Positions 38,057-46,430 of a stretch of 64,000 nt of DNA are shown here, piece after piece. The first letter of the stretch is position 1. Each line of letters opens with the position of its first letter. A program made the translations under genes and the position numbers. Below the pieces are notes generated by a model, which searched no databases, was not told where the DNA came from, and worked only from the letters and a program-made list of their open reading frames with translations. This DNA is from Aldehydirespirator sp965117015 (GTDB lineage: Bacteria; Actinomycetota; Acidimicrobiia; Acidimicrobiales; Aldehydirespiratoraceae), in the NCBI GenBank assembly GCA_965117015.1, contig OZ220747.1:1364001-1428000 (forward strand), read 5' to 3'.

Positions 38057-38650
38057 CTACGGTCTAGCCGCTATGCCGAGCCCATCCTCGATGAACTCGG
38101 CCAGCGACTCCGCGTCGAGCGCTCCGGCGAAGGTGTCGACCAGCTCTCCGGAGGGCGAGACGAGGGCGGTGGTGGGCATGGCGATGCTCCCGGTCGCCTC
38201 GTACACCTCCAGGTCCGGGTCCCAGCCCACGTCGTAGGTGACGCCGGTCCTCTCGACCAGATCGAGGGCGGCTTGGGTCGACTGGTCCTGCGAGAGTCCG
38301 AGGAACGCCACCTGCCCGTCGAGTTCCTCGAAGACCTCCTGGAACTCGGGCATCTCCCTGACGCAGGGCGGGCACCACGACGCGAAGAAGTTGACCACCA
38401 GGGGTGTGCCCTCGTAGTCGGCGAGGGTGCCGGCACCGCCGTCGAAGCGGTCGAACGTCAGCTCCGACAGGTCGGTGCCGTCACCGGCGCCGGGCTCCAG
38501 GACGGCCTGCGCCACGAATGCGATCCCGGCCGCGGCCAGCACCACGGCAATGCCGGCGAGCAGGCGCGGTCGGATGCTGCCTCGCGGGTCTGGCTCGGCT
38601 TTCGTGGCGCGGCCATCCGCGGCGGCAGCGGCGTCTCCGTGGTCAGCCAC
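38057..38650 (-). CDS. TlpA/ResA-like membrane-anchored thioredoxin
   Basis: 197 residues with GTG start. One N-terminal transmembrane helix (about 27-48) anchors a thioredoxin domain with the redox site ASWCPPC. Such proteins reduce apocytochrome c cysteines or help copper-site assembly outside the membrane. It overlaps the metallo-hydrolase gene by 8 bases and precedes the CcdA-like gene by 38 bases, so all belong to one operon. Confidence 0.9.
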   Translation of the reverse strand: MADHGDAAAAADGRATKAEPDPRGSIRPRLLAGIAVVLAAAGIAFVAQAVLEPGAGDGTDLSELTFDRFDGGAGTLADYEGTPLVVNFFASWCPPCVREMPEFQEVFEELDGQVAFLGLSQDQSTQAALDLVERTGVTYDVGWDPDLEVYEATGSIAMPTTALVSPSGELVDTFAGALDAESLAEFIEDGLGIAARP

Positions 38651-39758
38651 GCGGTGGGGACCCCGCCCGTTCGGGTGTCCGCGGCTGGTAGTGCAGCAGG
38701 CCGTCGGGATCGCGATTGCTTTCGGCCTCTCCGATCACGCGGAGGTGCTCCAGGTGGGCGAAGGTCTCGCTGGCGGCCATGTCGCCCCACGCCCGCTCGC
38801 TGAACAGCTCCTTCATGTAGGCCTCCACCGGAGCTCTGCCCAGCGCGGATGCGGCCGCCCGGAGCGTGTCGAGCCGCTCGCCGTGGTGGCGGCGGATGCT
38901 GGCCGTGCGCCCCCGCAGATCAGTGAAGGGATGACCGTGGGCGGGCAGGCACACGTTGACGCCGGTGAAGGCGCCCACCCGCTCCAGCGACCCGAAGAAG
39001 GCCGCCAGCGGGTCGTCGAGCTCGGTCGAACCCGCGATGTGGGGCGTGATGGTGGGCAGCACGTGGTCGCCCGACAGCAACACGCCCTCGGTCGGATCCC
39101 ACAGACACAGATGGTCGGTGGTGTGGCCGGGGGTGTGCACTGCGAACCAGTCCCGCCCGGCCAGGCGCACGGCGTCGCCGTCGGCGACCCGGATGGTCGG
39201 CTCCGGCACCCTGAACCGGGGCAGGCTGCCGGCGACGTCAGTTTGGATGAAGAGCCTGATGGCCTCGTCGGGCGGCGGCTCGCGCGGTGTCCCCCAAGGG
39301 GTGCTGCCCCGGTTCGCCAGCTTCGCCTTCCACAGCTCGACCAGCGCGTCGGGATCCAGTTCCAGCAGTTCCAAGTCGATGTCGGCGTTGGCGTCATCGG
39401 CTGCGGGGCTGGACGTGAACGCAGCGTGGGCCAGCAGTTCGGTGCCGGTCTCCTCCCGCAGCTGGTGGCTGCCGCCGTAGTGGTCGGGATGGGAGTGGGT
39501 GACGATGGTGGTGTGCACCCGTCCTAGGGGGATGCCAGCCTGCTTGAGCCTGTCGCCCAGCGCGGCCCACGACTCGTCGCCGGGCAGTCCCGGATCCACC
39601 AGCGCCACACCGTCGGAGTCGACCAGGGCGTAGCAGTTGACGTGGCCGAGGCCGGGCATGCTTATGGGCAGCTGCATCCGCAGCACCCCCGGTGCCACCT
39701 CGGTCACCTCCGAGGATGCGGGCTCCTGCTCCTGCTTGGTGTACGTCGTTCGGGTCAT
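38643..39758 (-). CDS. MBL-fold metallo-hydrolase
   Basis: 371 residues from MTRTTYTKQEQEP; a TTG at 39770 is also in frame. The metallo-beta-lactamase motif THSHPDHYGG (HxHxDH) is followed by later metal ligands in HTPGHTTDHLCLW and SGDHVL. The C-terminal third is helical, with a winged-helix-like region as in LACTB2-type and glyoxalase-II-like enzymes. Possible activities include thioester or phosphodiester hydrolysis. It lies between orn and the thiol-redox genes. Confidence 0.87.
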   Translation of the reverse strand: MTRTTYTKQEQEPASSEVTEVAPGVLRMQLPISMPGLGHVNCYALVDSDGVALVDPGLPGDESWAALGDRLKQAGIPLGRVHTTIVTHSHPDHYGGSHQLREETGTELLAHAAFTSSPAADDANADIDLELLELDPDALVELWKAKLANRGSTPWGTPREPPPDEAIRLFIQTDVAGSLPRFRVPEPTIRVADGDAVRLAGRDWFAVHTPGHTTDHLCLWDPTEGVLLSGDHVLPTITPHIAGSTELDDPLAAFFGSLERVGAFTGVNVCLPAHGHPFTDLRGRTASIRRHHGERLDTLRAAASALGRAPVEAYMKELFSERAWGDMAASETFAHLEHLRVIGEAESNRDPDGLLHYQPRTPERAGSPPRG

Positions 39759-39766
39759 CGAAGTTC

Positions 39767-40309
39767 TCAAGCGCCGGTACCGATGAACCCCGCCCGCCGG
39801 TACCAGCGCAGCTCCTCCAGGCTCTCGGTGATGTCGTCGAGGGCCCGGTGGCCTCCAGCCTTGGCTGGTGCACGCTCATACACCGATGGTTGCCAGCGGC
39901 GGGCCAGCTCTTTCACCGTCGACACGTCGATCGACCGGTAGTGCAGGTAGTTCTCGATCTCAGGGAGGTACTGGGCCAGGAAACGACGGTCGGTGCCGAT
40001 CGAGTTCCCGCACAGCGGGACGGTGCGGGGCTCGTCGATGTGCTCCCGCAGGAATCCGAGCACGGCCGCTCCGGCGTCGGCCAGGCTCACCGTCGAGGAT
40101 CTCACCTGCTCCAGGAGGCCGCTGGTGGTGTGCATGGTCCGGACGGTGTCGTCCATGCGGGCCAGCGCCTCCTCTGGCTGGTGGATGACGAGATCGGGCC
40201 CGGTGGCCACGATCTCGAGGTCGTCGTCGGTGATCAGCGTGGCGATCTCGATGATGGAGTGGAGTTCGGGATCGAGTCCGGTCATCTCCAGGTCCATCCA
40301 CGCGAGCAC
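39767..40309 (-). CDS. orn: Oligoribonuclease
   Basis: DEDDh exonuclease that degrades 2-5 nt RNA and pGpG. 180 residues, the usual length. MDLEMTGLDP holds the first acidic pair; HRALDDITES carries the C-terminal His and Asp. I chose GTG at 40309 because the protein then begins VLAWMDLEMTG like its relatives and TATCCT lies 6 bases upstream. The much longer open frame upstream is antisense to dut. Confidence 0.95.
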   Translation of the reverse strand: MLAWMDLEMTGLDPELHSIIEIATLITDDDLEIVATGPDLVIHQPEEALARMDDTVRTMHTTSGLLEQVRSSTVSLADAGAAVLGFLREHIDEPRTVPLCGNSIGTDRRFLAQYLPEIENYLHYRSIDVSTVKELARRWQPSVYERAPAKAGGHRALDDITESLEELRWYRRAGFIGTGA

Positions 40310-40315
40310 TGAGGC

Positions 40316-40321
40316 AGGATA
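40316..40321 (-). promoter_or_regulatory. -10 element for leaderless orn
   Basis: TATCCT on the minus strand, 6 bases before the GTG at 40309. Confidence 0.45.
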
Positions 40322-40372
40322 ACGAGGCCACCGGCCGTGCGGGATGGTCGCCCGCCCGCTCGACCTCTTGGC

Positions 40373-40378
40373 TACTCT
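40373..40378 (+). promoter_or_regulatory. -10 element for leaderless dut
   Basis: TACTCT, 6 bases before the GTG at 40385. Confidence 0.45.
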
Positions 40379-40384
40379 CGGCCG

Positions 40385-40822
40385 GTGCTCGAGGTTCCCA
40401 TACTGCGGCTCGACCCGGACCTGCCCCTTCCGGGCTATGCGCGGCCCGGCGATGCCGGCATCGACCTGATGGCTCGGAGCGCCACCGTCCTGGCGCCCGG
40501 AGGAGGCCGGGCGCTGGTGCCGACCGGCGTGGCCGTGTCGTTGCCGGAGGGCTGTGCCGGTTTCGTTCTCCCTCGCAGCGGGCTGGCTCTCAAGCATGGT
40601 GTGACCTGCCTCAACACGCCCGGCTTGATCGATTCCGGCTACCGGGGAGAGCTGAAGGTGATACTGGTGAACACCGATCCGTCGGAGCCGTTCACCGTGG
40701 AGCGGGGCGAGCGCATCGCCCAGTTGGTGGTGATGGCGGTTGAGCAAGTGCGCCTGGTGGAGGTGGACAGCCTCGATCCGTCCACGCGCGGCGACCAAGG
40801 CTTCGGCTCGACCGGCCGCTAG
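40385..40822 (+). CDS. dut: dUTP diphosphatase
   Basis: Trimeric enzyme that hydrolyses dUTP to dUMP, keeping uracil out of DNA. 145 residues. Motif 1 PGDAGIDL, motif 2 PRSGLA, motif 3 PGLIDSGYRGEL, motif 4 RIAQLV and motif 5 GDQGFGSTGR are all present. GTG start with TACTCT 6 bases upstream. It is divergent from orn and convergent with the small regulator gene at 40831. Confidence 0.97.
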   Translation: MLEVPILRLDPDLPLPGYARPGDAGIDLMARSATVLAPGGGRALVPTGVAVSLPEGCAGFVLPRSGLALKHGVTCLNTPGLIDSGYRGELKVILVNTDPSEPFTVERGERIAQLVVMAVEQVRLVEVDSLDPSTRGDQGFGSTGR

Positions 40823-40830
40823 ACCAGCGA

Positions 40831-41232
40831 TCAGGCTGCGGGGCGGCTGCCGGGGCGGCCGACGGGTTTGCGCATCAGCAGCCAGCCCCGGTCGGACTCC
40901 ACCGTGGCGGTGACGTTTGAGGCGTCGACCACCTTCTTGAACCGGGCCGCGTCCGTCGCCGCGACGCTGGCCTCGTCGGTGCGCCTCGCCTCCACCTCCA
41001 GGCATCCGCCGTTCGCCCGGAACACGCACTCGATGGCCGCGCCGTCCGTGGCCGGCTGCACGAGCAGCAGCTCGGTGGCTTCGTCCATGGCTGCCCGGAG
41101 TTCGTCGATCTCGGTGAACGACATTCCCTGCCGGAGGGCCACCGCGGCCGCGCCGACCCGCACGACTCGGGCGTAGTCGGCCGACGCCGGGACCCTCAGG
41201 ACGATCTCGTCGATGGCGAGCGCTTCGCTCAC
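40831..41232 (-). CDS. Anti-sigma-factor-like ATPase-fold protein (RsbW-related, degenerate)
   Basis: 133 residues. ADYARVVRVGAAAVALRQGM and SFTEIDELRAAMDEATELLL resemble the start and N-box helix of GHKL kinases that regulate sigma factors in actinomycetes. The catalytic Asn of the N box is not evident, and no DxGxG ATP-lid motif follows; the C-terminus instead reads FKKVVDASNVTATVESDRGW. So it may bind a partner without kinase activity. No sigma factor or anti-anti-sigma gene lies next to it. CAATCT lies 6 bases before the GTG start. Confidence 0.72.
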   Translation of the reverse strand: MSEALAIDEIVLRVPASADYARVVRVGAAAVALRQGMSFTEIDELRAAMDEATELLLVQPATDGAAIECVFRANGGCLEVEARRTDEASVAATDAARFKKVVDASNVTATVESDRGWLLMRKPVGRPGSRPAA

Positions 41233-41238
41233 GTTCCA

Positions 41239-41244
41239 AGATTG
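41239..41244 (-). promoter_or_regulatory. -10 element for the RsbW-like gene
   Basis: CAATCT on the minus strand, 6 bases before the GTG at 41232. Confidence 0.35.
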
Positions 41245-41326
41245 CCACGAATTGCAAGGATTCCTGCGGCATCCTCGCCATGAATCTCTCGGAATCTCGT
41301 GGGCCGGGCTGTTCGGGCGGCGCCGG

Positions 41327-41332
41327 TAGCCT
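41327..41332 (+). promoter_or_regulatory. -10 element for lysC
   Basis: TAGCCT, 8 bases before the GTG at 41341. Confidence 0.4.
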
Positions 41333-41340
41333 GATCAGCC

Positions 41341-42579
41341 GTGGCATTCGTCGTAGAGAAGTTCGGTGGCACCTCGGTGGCCGGCCCCGACCGCATCCGG
41401 GTCGTGGCCGACCATGTGGCGCGCCGTCGCAGCCGCGGCGACGAGGTGGTGCTGGTTGTCTCAGCCATGGGAAGTGAGACCGACCAGCTGCTGCGCATGG
41501 CCTCTGATGTGGCCGCCGACCCACCCGGCCGCGAGGTCGACATGCTCATTACCGGGGGCGAGCGCAAGGCCTGCGCTCTGATGGCCATGGCGCTCAGCGA
41601 TCTGGGGGTCCCGGCCGCTTCGTTCACCGGCAGCCAGGCCGGGTTCCGCACCGACTCCTGCCACACCGACGCCAAGATCGTCCAGATAACGCCGGGCCGC
41701 ATCACCGAGGCCCTGGCCCGCGGCATGGTGCCGGTGGTGGGCGGCTCCCAGGGGGTGTCGGGCGACGGGGACGTGACGTTCTTCGGCCGGGGCGGCTCCG
41801 ACACGACCGCTGTGGCCCTGGCCCACGTCCTCGGCGCGGACTACTGCGAGATCTACACCGATGTGCCCGGGGTCTTCAGTGCCGACCCCCGGATCGTGCC
41901 CGAGGCACGGCGCATGGACCTGGTCTCATTCGATGAACTGCTCGAGATGACCGCCAGCGGCTGCCCGAAGCCGGCCATGCGGGCAGTGGAGTTGGCCCGG
42001 ACCTACGGAGTGGAACTGCATGTGCGGTCCGCCTTCAGCTGGATGCCGGGCACGACAGTTACCGGGGAGGAAGCCATGGAACACGCCATCATCTCTGCCG
42101 TCACCCACGACGCCAGCGAGGCGAAGATGACCGTCTCGGGAGTCGCCGACAAGCCCGGCGTGGCCGGCCGGCTGTTCCGGGCGCTGGCCGACAGCGACGT
42201 GAACGTGGACATGATCGTGCAGAACGTGTCGAGCCAGGGCGTCACCGACATCAGCTTCACCGTCCCGCGGGCGCAGCTGGACGCGACGCGCGCTGTCGCT
42301 CAGGGACTGATCGATGAGTTGGGTGCCGACGACGTCTCCGCCGACGACGGCATCGCCCGGGTGAGCCTGATCGGGGCCGGCATGCAGACCAACCCGGGTG
42401 TGGCCGCCCGGATGTTCGAGACGCTGGCCACCGCCGGGATCAACATCGAGATGATCTCCACCTCCGCCATCCGCATCTCCTGCGTGATCCGGGCCGAAGA
42501 CATGGAGCAGGCCGTCAGCGTGCTGCACGAGTCGTTCGAGCTCGCCAAGGACCCCGCCGACCGGGCCAGCGTCTACTGA
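41341..42579 (+). CDS. lysC: Aspartate kinase
   Basis: First enzyme of the lysine, threonine and methionine branch. 412 residues. VEKFGGTSVAGPDRI begins the kinase domain (about 1-235), with GRGGSDTTAVALA for nucleotide binding. Two ACT domains (about 265-410) allow feedback by lysine and threonine. In many actinomycetes an internal start yields a separate beta subunit; the GTG/ATG codons near residues 240-250 make this possible but unproven. asd follows after two palindromic repeats. Confidence 0.97.
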   Translation: MAFVVEKFGGTSVAGPDRIRVVADHVARRRSRGDEVVLVVSAMGSETDQLLRMASDVAADPPGREVDMLITGGERKACALMAMALSDLGVPAASFTGSQAGFRTDSCHTDAKIVQITPGRITEALARGMVPVVGGSQGVSGDGDVTFFGRGGSDTTAVALAHVLGADYCEIYTDVPGVFSADPRIVPEARRMDLVSFDELLEMTASGCPKPAMRAVELARTYGVELHVRSAFSWMPGTTVTGEEAMEHAIISAVTHDASEAKMTVSGVADKPGVAGRLFRALADSDVNVDMIVQNVSSQGVTDISFTVPRAQLDATRAVAQGLIDELGADDVSADDGIARVSLIGAGMQTNPGVAARMFETLATAGINIEMISTSAIRISCVIRAEDMEQAVSVLHESFELAKDPADRASVY

Positions 42580-42596
42580 AGCGGCCGCTAGCCGCC

Positions 42597-42649
42597 AATT
42601 GGCAGCGTTGTGCACGGTATGCGTGCATTGTGCTGCCAGTTCGCGGCGG
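42597..42649. repeat. 53-bp palindromic repeat, copy 1
   Basis: Identical to 42668-42720. It folds with arms GGCAGC/GCTGCC and TGCAC/GTGCA around a symmetrical internal loop. In copy 1 the outer GCCGC and GCGGC arms extend the stem. Confidence 0.9.
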
Positions 42650-42667
42650 GATTGGGTTGGTGCGGGG

Positions 42668-42720
42668 AATTGGCAGCGTTGTGCACGGTATGCGTGCATT
42701 GTGCTGCCAGTTCGCGGCGG
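42668..42720. repeat. 53-bp palindromic repeat, copy 2
   Basis: Exact second copy, 71 bases after the first, ending 45 bases before the asd start. Confidence 0.9.
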
Positions 42721-42751
42721 TCGTAGCGGCTGGGCGGCTCATTGGCGGCGA

Positions 42752-42757
42752 TAGTCT
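42752..42757 (+). promoter_or_regulatory. -10 element for asd
   Basis: TAGTCT, 8 bases before the ATG at 42766. Confidence 0.4.
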
Positions 42758-42765
42758 GCGGCCTT

Positions 42766-43803
42766 ATGGACGTAGGAGTCGTGGGCGCGACCGGTCAGGT
42801 GGGCGGGGTGATGCGCGCCCTGCTGGACGAGCGCGACTTCGGTGTGGACGACCTCCGCTTCTTCGCCTCCTCACGCTCGGCCGGGCGCACCCTGCACTGG
42901 CGGGACCGGGCCATCGTCGTCGAGGACGCGGCCACCGCCGACTACACCGGCCTGGACGTGTGCCTGTTCTCCGCCGGGGCCACCACCAGCCGGGCCCTGG
43001 CCGAGCGGGTGGCCGCCGCCGGAGCGGTGGTGATCGACAACTCGTCGGCCTGGCGGCGCGATCCCGACGTGCCGCTGGTGGTGTCCGAGGTCAACCCCCA
43101 TGCGCTGGATGCGATCCCCAAGGGCATCGTGGCCAACCCCAACTGCACGACGATGGTGGCCATGCCCCCGCTCAAGCGCCTCGACGCCGAGGCGGGCCTG
43201 GCCGCCATGGTGGTCTCGACCTACCAGACGGTCTCCGGCGCGGGCCTGGCCGGGGTGGACGAGCTGCACGAGCAGGTGCAGAAGGCGGGCGAGGACGCGC
43301 CGTCGCTGACCTTCGACGGCGGCGCGGTCGGCCTGCAGGCGGGCGAGAAGTTCCCCGAGCCCATCGCCTTCAACGTGATCCCGCTGGCCGGCTCGATAGT
43401 CGAGGACGGCACCGGCGAGACCGACGAGGAGCAGAAGCTCACCCACGAGAGCCGCAAGATCCTCGAGCTTCCTGATCTGGCCGTGGCCGCCACCTGCGTG
43501 CGGGTGCCGGTTTATTGCGGGCATTCCCTGTCGATCAGCGCGTCGTTCGAGCGCCCGATCAGCCCGGAGCGGGCTGTCGAGGTGCTGTCCGGCGCGCCCG
43601 GCGTGGTGATGACCGACGTCCCGACACCGTTGAAGGCCGCGGGCGCCGATCCGACCTATGTGGGCCGCATCCGCCGCGACCCGACCCGCCCCAACGGCCT
43701 GTCGCTGTTCGTGTCGGGCGACAACCTCCGCAAGGGCGCCGCGCTCAACGCCATCCAGATCGCGGAAACCATGGCCGCCCGCGGCCTTCTCCCTGCGGCC
43801 TAG
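42766..43803 (+). CDS. asd: Aspartate-semialdehyde dehydrogenase
   Basis: Reduces aspartyl phosphate to the semialdehyde with NADPH. 345 residues. VGVVGATGQVGGVM is the nucleotide loop, NPNCTTMVAM holds the catalytic cysteine (about residue 128), and RVPVYCGHS holds conserved Arg and His. I chose the ATG at 42766 because the fold begins right there and TAGTCT lies 8 bases before. It acts directly after LysC. Confidence 0.97.
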   Translation: MDVGVVGATGQVGGVMRALLDERDFGVDDLRFFASSRSAGRTLHWRDRAIVVEDAATADYTGLDVCLFSAGATTSRALAERVAAAGAVVIDNSSAWRRDPDVPLVVSEVNPHALDAIPKGIVANPNCTTMVAMPPLKRLDAEAGLAAMVVSTYQTVSGAGLAGVDELHEQVQKAGEDAPSLTFDGGAVGLQAGEKFPEPIAFNVIPLAGSIVEDGTGETDEEQKLTHESRKILELPDLAVAATCVRVPVYCGHSLSISASFERPISPERAVEVLSGAPGVVMTDVPTPLKAAGADPTYVGRIRRDPTRPNGLSLFVSGDNLRKGAALNAIQIAETMAARGLLPAA

Positions 43804-43815
43804 ACCGGACTCCGG

Positions 43816-44655
43816 TCACACCGGCTCGACGGCGGGCCGGCTTCCGGCTATGGCCACCATCACTAGGCCGATGCCCAGGAGTTCCTGGCTGCTGGGGACT
43901 TGGGCCAGGGCGGCCAGGCCCACGATCGTGGCCGTCACCGGCAGCAGGGCCTGCAGCAGGGCGAAGCGGGGCGGGTCGACCCGGCGCATCACTGCCTGAT
44001 CGATCCGGTAGGGGATCACGTTGGACAGCAGCCCGGTGGCGACGCCCAGCGCGAGCACCAGCGGGGCGTCCAGCGCTCCGCCCACCGCCGAGATGCCGAA
44101 TCCGCCGATGGCCACCGCCCCGGCGAGCATCCCCAGACCCAGCCCGTCCACCGAGGCCGGGCTGCGGGCCACCCGGTGGCCGAGCAGGATATAGCCCGCC
44201 CAGAACGCGCCGGCCAGCAGCGCGAAGGTCACCCCCCGGGCGGTGCCCTCGGCCTCCACGCCGGCCAGCACCAGCACACCGGCCACGGCCAGCACCAGCG
44301 CCCCCGCCGAGCGCAGGGTGCGGGCCCCGAGCGCGGCCACCACCACCGGTCCGGTGAACTCGATGGCCACCGCGTTGCCCAGCGGCAGCTTGTCCATGGC
44401 CAGGTAGAAGCACAGGTTCATGGCGGCCAGCGACACCCCGAAGGCCGCAGCCCTTCCCAGCACGGCCAGCTCCCAGTGCCGGCGCCACGAGCGTCGCAGC
44501 AGCACGATCATGGCGCCCGCGCCCAGCACCCGGAGCAGCGCCACCCCGCTCGGCGCCAGCTCGTCGAACAGCGTGGCGGCCACGGCCGCGCCTAGGTACT
44601 GCGATATCGCCCCGACCATGAACAGCGCCTCGGGAGCGAGCGCTCGGGGGCGCAT
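43816..44655 (-). CDS. EamA/RhtA-family metabolite exporter
   Basis: 279 residues with ten predicted helices in two EamA repeats. The central block AAMNLCFYLAMDKLPLGNAVAIEFTGPV is typical of RhtA-like exporters, which in E. coli expel threonine and homoserine. It sits beside lysC and asd but on the opposite strand, so export of an aspartate-family amino acid is a reasonable inference only. The gap to the divergent flavin reductase gene is 24 bases. Confidence 0.88.
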   Translation of the reverse strand: MRPRALAPEALFMVGAISQYLGAAVAATLFDELAPSGVALLRVLGAGAMIVLLRRSWRRHWELAVLGRAAAFGVSLAAMNLCFYLAMDKLPLGNAVAIEFTGPVVVAALGARTLRSAGALVLAVAGVLVLAGVEAEGTARGVTFALLAGAFWAGYILLGHRVARSPASVDGLGLGMLAGAVAIGGFGISAVGGALDAPLVLALGVATGLLSNVIPYRIDQAVMRRVDPPRFALLQALLPVTATIVGLAALAQVPSSQELLGIGLVMVAIAGSRPAVEPV

Positions 44656-44667
44656 CAGGCTCCCCGA

Positions 44668-44673
44668 TAGGGT
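44668..44673 (+). promoter_or_regulatory. -10 element for the leaderless flavin reductase gene
   Basis: TAGGGT, 6 bases before the ATG at 44680. Confidence 0.4.
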
Positions 44674-44679
44674 GTCGCC

Positions 44680-45177
44680 ATGGCACTGGACGACCAGCTC
44701 GTGAACCGGCTCACCTGGAAGATCCCCAATGCTCTGGCCCTGATCGGGTCGCGCTCAGGCGAGGAGCGCAACGGCATGACCGCGAGCTGGATCACGCAGT
44801 TGTCGATGGAGCCGGTGCTCATAGGTGTGGGGGTGGACAATACGGCAGTCACGCACCGTCTCATCTCCGAAGGGGGCTCGTTCACCGTGAACCTGTGGAA
44901 CGCGGAGGACACCCGGGTGTTCGTAAAGTTCTCCAAACCCGCCACCTACGCGGACGGAACCCTCAACGGCCGCCCGGTGCGGGAGGCAACCACCGGCGCG
45001 CCGGTGTTCACCGAGGCCACCGCCTGGATGGACTGCGAGGTGCGCCACGCCATCGACCTGGGCACCCACACCCTGTTCGTGGGCGAACTGGTGGACGGCG
45101 ACATCCAAGTAGACGAGGCCCGCTCCGCCTCGATGAGCGACACCCGAATGAAGTACGGAGGCGTCAAGCGCCACTGA
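44680..45177 (+). CDS. Flavin reductase-like protein (FMN-binding split barrel)
   Basis: 165 residues. RNGMTASWITQLSMEPVLIGVGVD and GGSFTVNLWN match the flavin-binding core of the HpaC/flavin reductase family, and the Cys-Glu pair near DCEVRHAIDLGTHTLFVGEL is typical. Such proteins supply reduced FAD or FMN to two-component monooxygenases. An HpaB-type oxygenase gene lies 1.3 kb to the right, beyond the convergent MFS gene, so they may work together (inference). It overlaps the MFS gene by 14 bases at the 3' end. Confidence 0.88.
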   Translation: MALDDQLVNRLTWKIPNALALIGSRSGEERNGMTASWITQLSMEPVLIGVGVDNTAVTHRLISEGGSFTVNLWNAEDTRVFVKFSKPATYADGTLNGRPVREATTGAPVFTEATAWMDCEVRHAIDLGTHTLFVGELVDGDIQVDEARSASMSDTRMKYGGVKRH

Positions 45178-46426
45178 GTTCGCGGCCGGCGGTGCTCAAG
45201 CGGCTGCGAGAGGCAGCGAGGAGGCCCAGTAGCGCGCAGGCTGCGGTGACGACCCCCACCGCGACCAGGGCGGTGCGGCTGCCGAAGGCGTCCACCATCC
45301 AGCCCAGGATCGGACCGCCCACGGCGCGGGCCCCCACGAAGACGACCCCGTATGCCGCGGACACCCGGCCCTGCAGGAGCGGATCGGCCGCAGTCTGCAC
45401 CGACCCGTTGGACAGGCTCAGGAACCCGCCGCCGAAGGTGCCCACCACGAAGATGACCGCTACGCCGGCCAGCAGGTGGTTCACTGCAGACAAGGAGACC
45501 ATGGTCGCGCTGAACACAACCAGCAGGATCGCAAGACTGCGCGATCCCTCCAGCTTCGATGCCGCCATCATCACCGAGCCGATCAGGCTGCCCACAGCCA
45601 TGACCTGGGCCAGGATCGCGAACGTGCCCGCCCCGCTGGCCAGCTGCTTGTCGGCGACGACCGGCAGCAGCACAGCCAGATTCCAGCCGAACAGCGTGAA
45701 GGAGCACAGCAGGGCCATCGGTATGGTCACTGCCGGGGTGCGCAGCAGGTAGCCGAGCACCCGGCCCCCGGCGGCTCGGGCTGCTTTCGACGTGGTGGCG
45801 GTGGTGGTCACCACCCGGAGCACCAGCATGGCTGCGAGCAGCGATGTCACTCCGTTCACCGCGAAGCAGGCCCATGCCGCGGACAGGCTCAGGAAGAGCC
45901 AGGCAGCGCCGCTGCCCAGGAACCGACCGATCGACATCACTGAGGTGTGCAGCCGGGCCGCCCGGTCGATCCCGTCGGCGAGGACCACATCACGCACGAA
46001 GGCCCGCCGCAGCGGCGTGTCGATGGCGCCGATCACGCCCAGCACCGCGACGGCGCCGAACAGCACTGCCAGCGGCAGGTCTTCTCCCATCGCTAGCGCG
46101 AGGAGCGCCAGCGCACCGGCGACGACGGACTTCGAGCCCTGAGTGGAGGCCAGCAGCCGGCGCCGGTCCATCCGGTCGGCCAGCGTTCCCGCCAGCGGCG
46201 CGAGGACGACGGCCGAGCCCGACCGGATCGCGACGGTGAGCCCGACTACGAATGCGCTGCCGGTGATCTCATACACCAGCCACACTTCCGCGAGGTGGTG
46301 GGCCCACATCCCTGCGCCGTGCAGGAACTGGGCGCTCGCGTAGCGGCGGAAGTTGGGGTTGCTCAGCGTGTCGGTCAGCCGGCCCAGTGCGATCCTCACG
46401 CGCTCATCACTCCGACAGTTTGACAT
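45164..46426 (-). CDS. MFS transporter
   Basis: About 420 residues, twelve helices. LADRMDRRRLLAST is the loop 2-3 motif; VWLVYEITGSAFVVGLTVAIRSGSAVVLAPLAG resembles enterobactin-exporter-like (EntS/MFS_3) proteins. I chose ATG at 46426; the longer frame begins with TTG inside the palindrome at 46431-46453. Divergent from the HpaB operon, with the likely operator between, so it may import or export the substrate of that pathway. Confidence 0.9.
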   Translation of the reverse strand: MSNCRSDERVRIALGRLTDTLSNPNFRRYASAQFLHGAGMWAHHLAEVWLVYEITGSAFVVGLTVAIRSGSAVVLAPLAGTLADRMDRRRLLASTQGSKSVVAGALALLALAMGEDLPLAVLFGAVAVLGVIGAIDTPLRRAFVRDVVLADGIDRAARLHTSVMSIGRFLGSGAAWLFLSLSAAWACFAVNGVTSLLAAMLVLRVVTTTATTSKAARAAGGRVLGYLLRTPAVTIPMALLCSFTLFGWNLAVLLPVVADKQLASGAGTFAILAQVMAVGSLIGSVMMAASKLEGSRSLAILLVVFSATMVSLSAVNHLLAGVAVIFVVGTFGGGFLSLSNGSVQTAADPLLQGRVSAAYGVVFVGARAVGGPILGWMVDAFGSRTALVAVGVVTAACALLGLLAASRSRLSTAGRELSGA

Positions 46427-46430
46427 CTCA

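Noticed and set aside
40310..41524. Upstream extension of the orn frame across dut
   Set aside because: The added residues are Arg/Gly-rich without family features and antisense to dut and lysC. Orn proteins begin at VLAWMDLEMTG.
41341..42579. lysine riboswitch upstream of lysC
   Set aside because: The gap to the divergent gene is 108 bases and a -10-like hexamer lies 8 bases before the start, so a structured leader would not fit.
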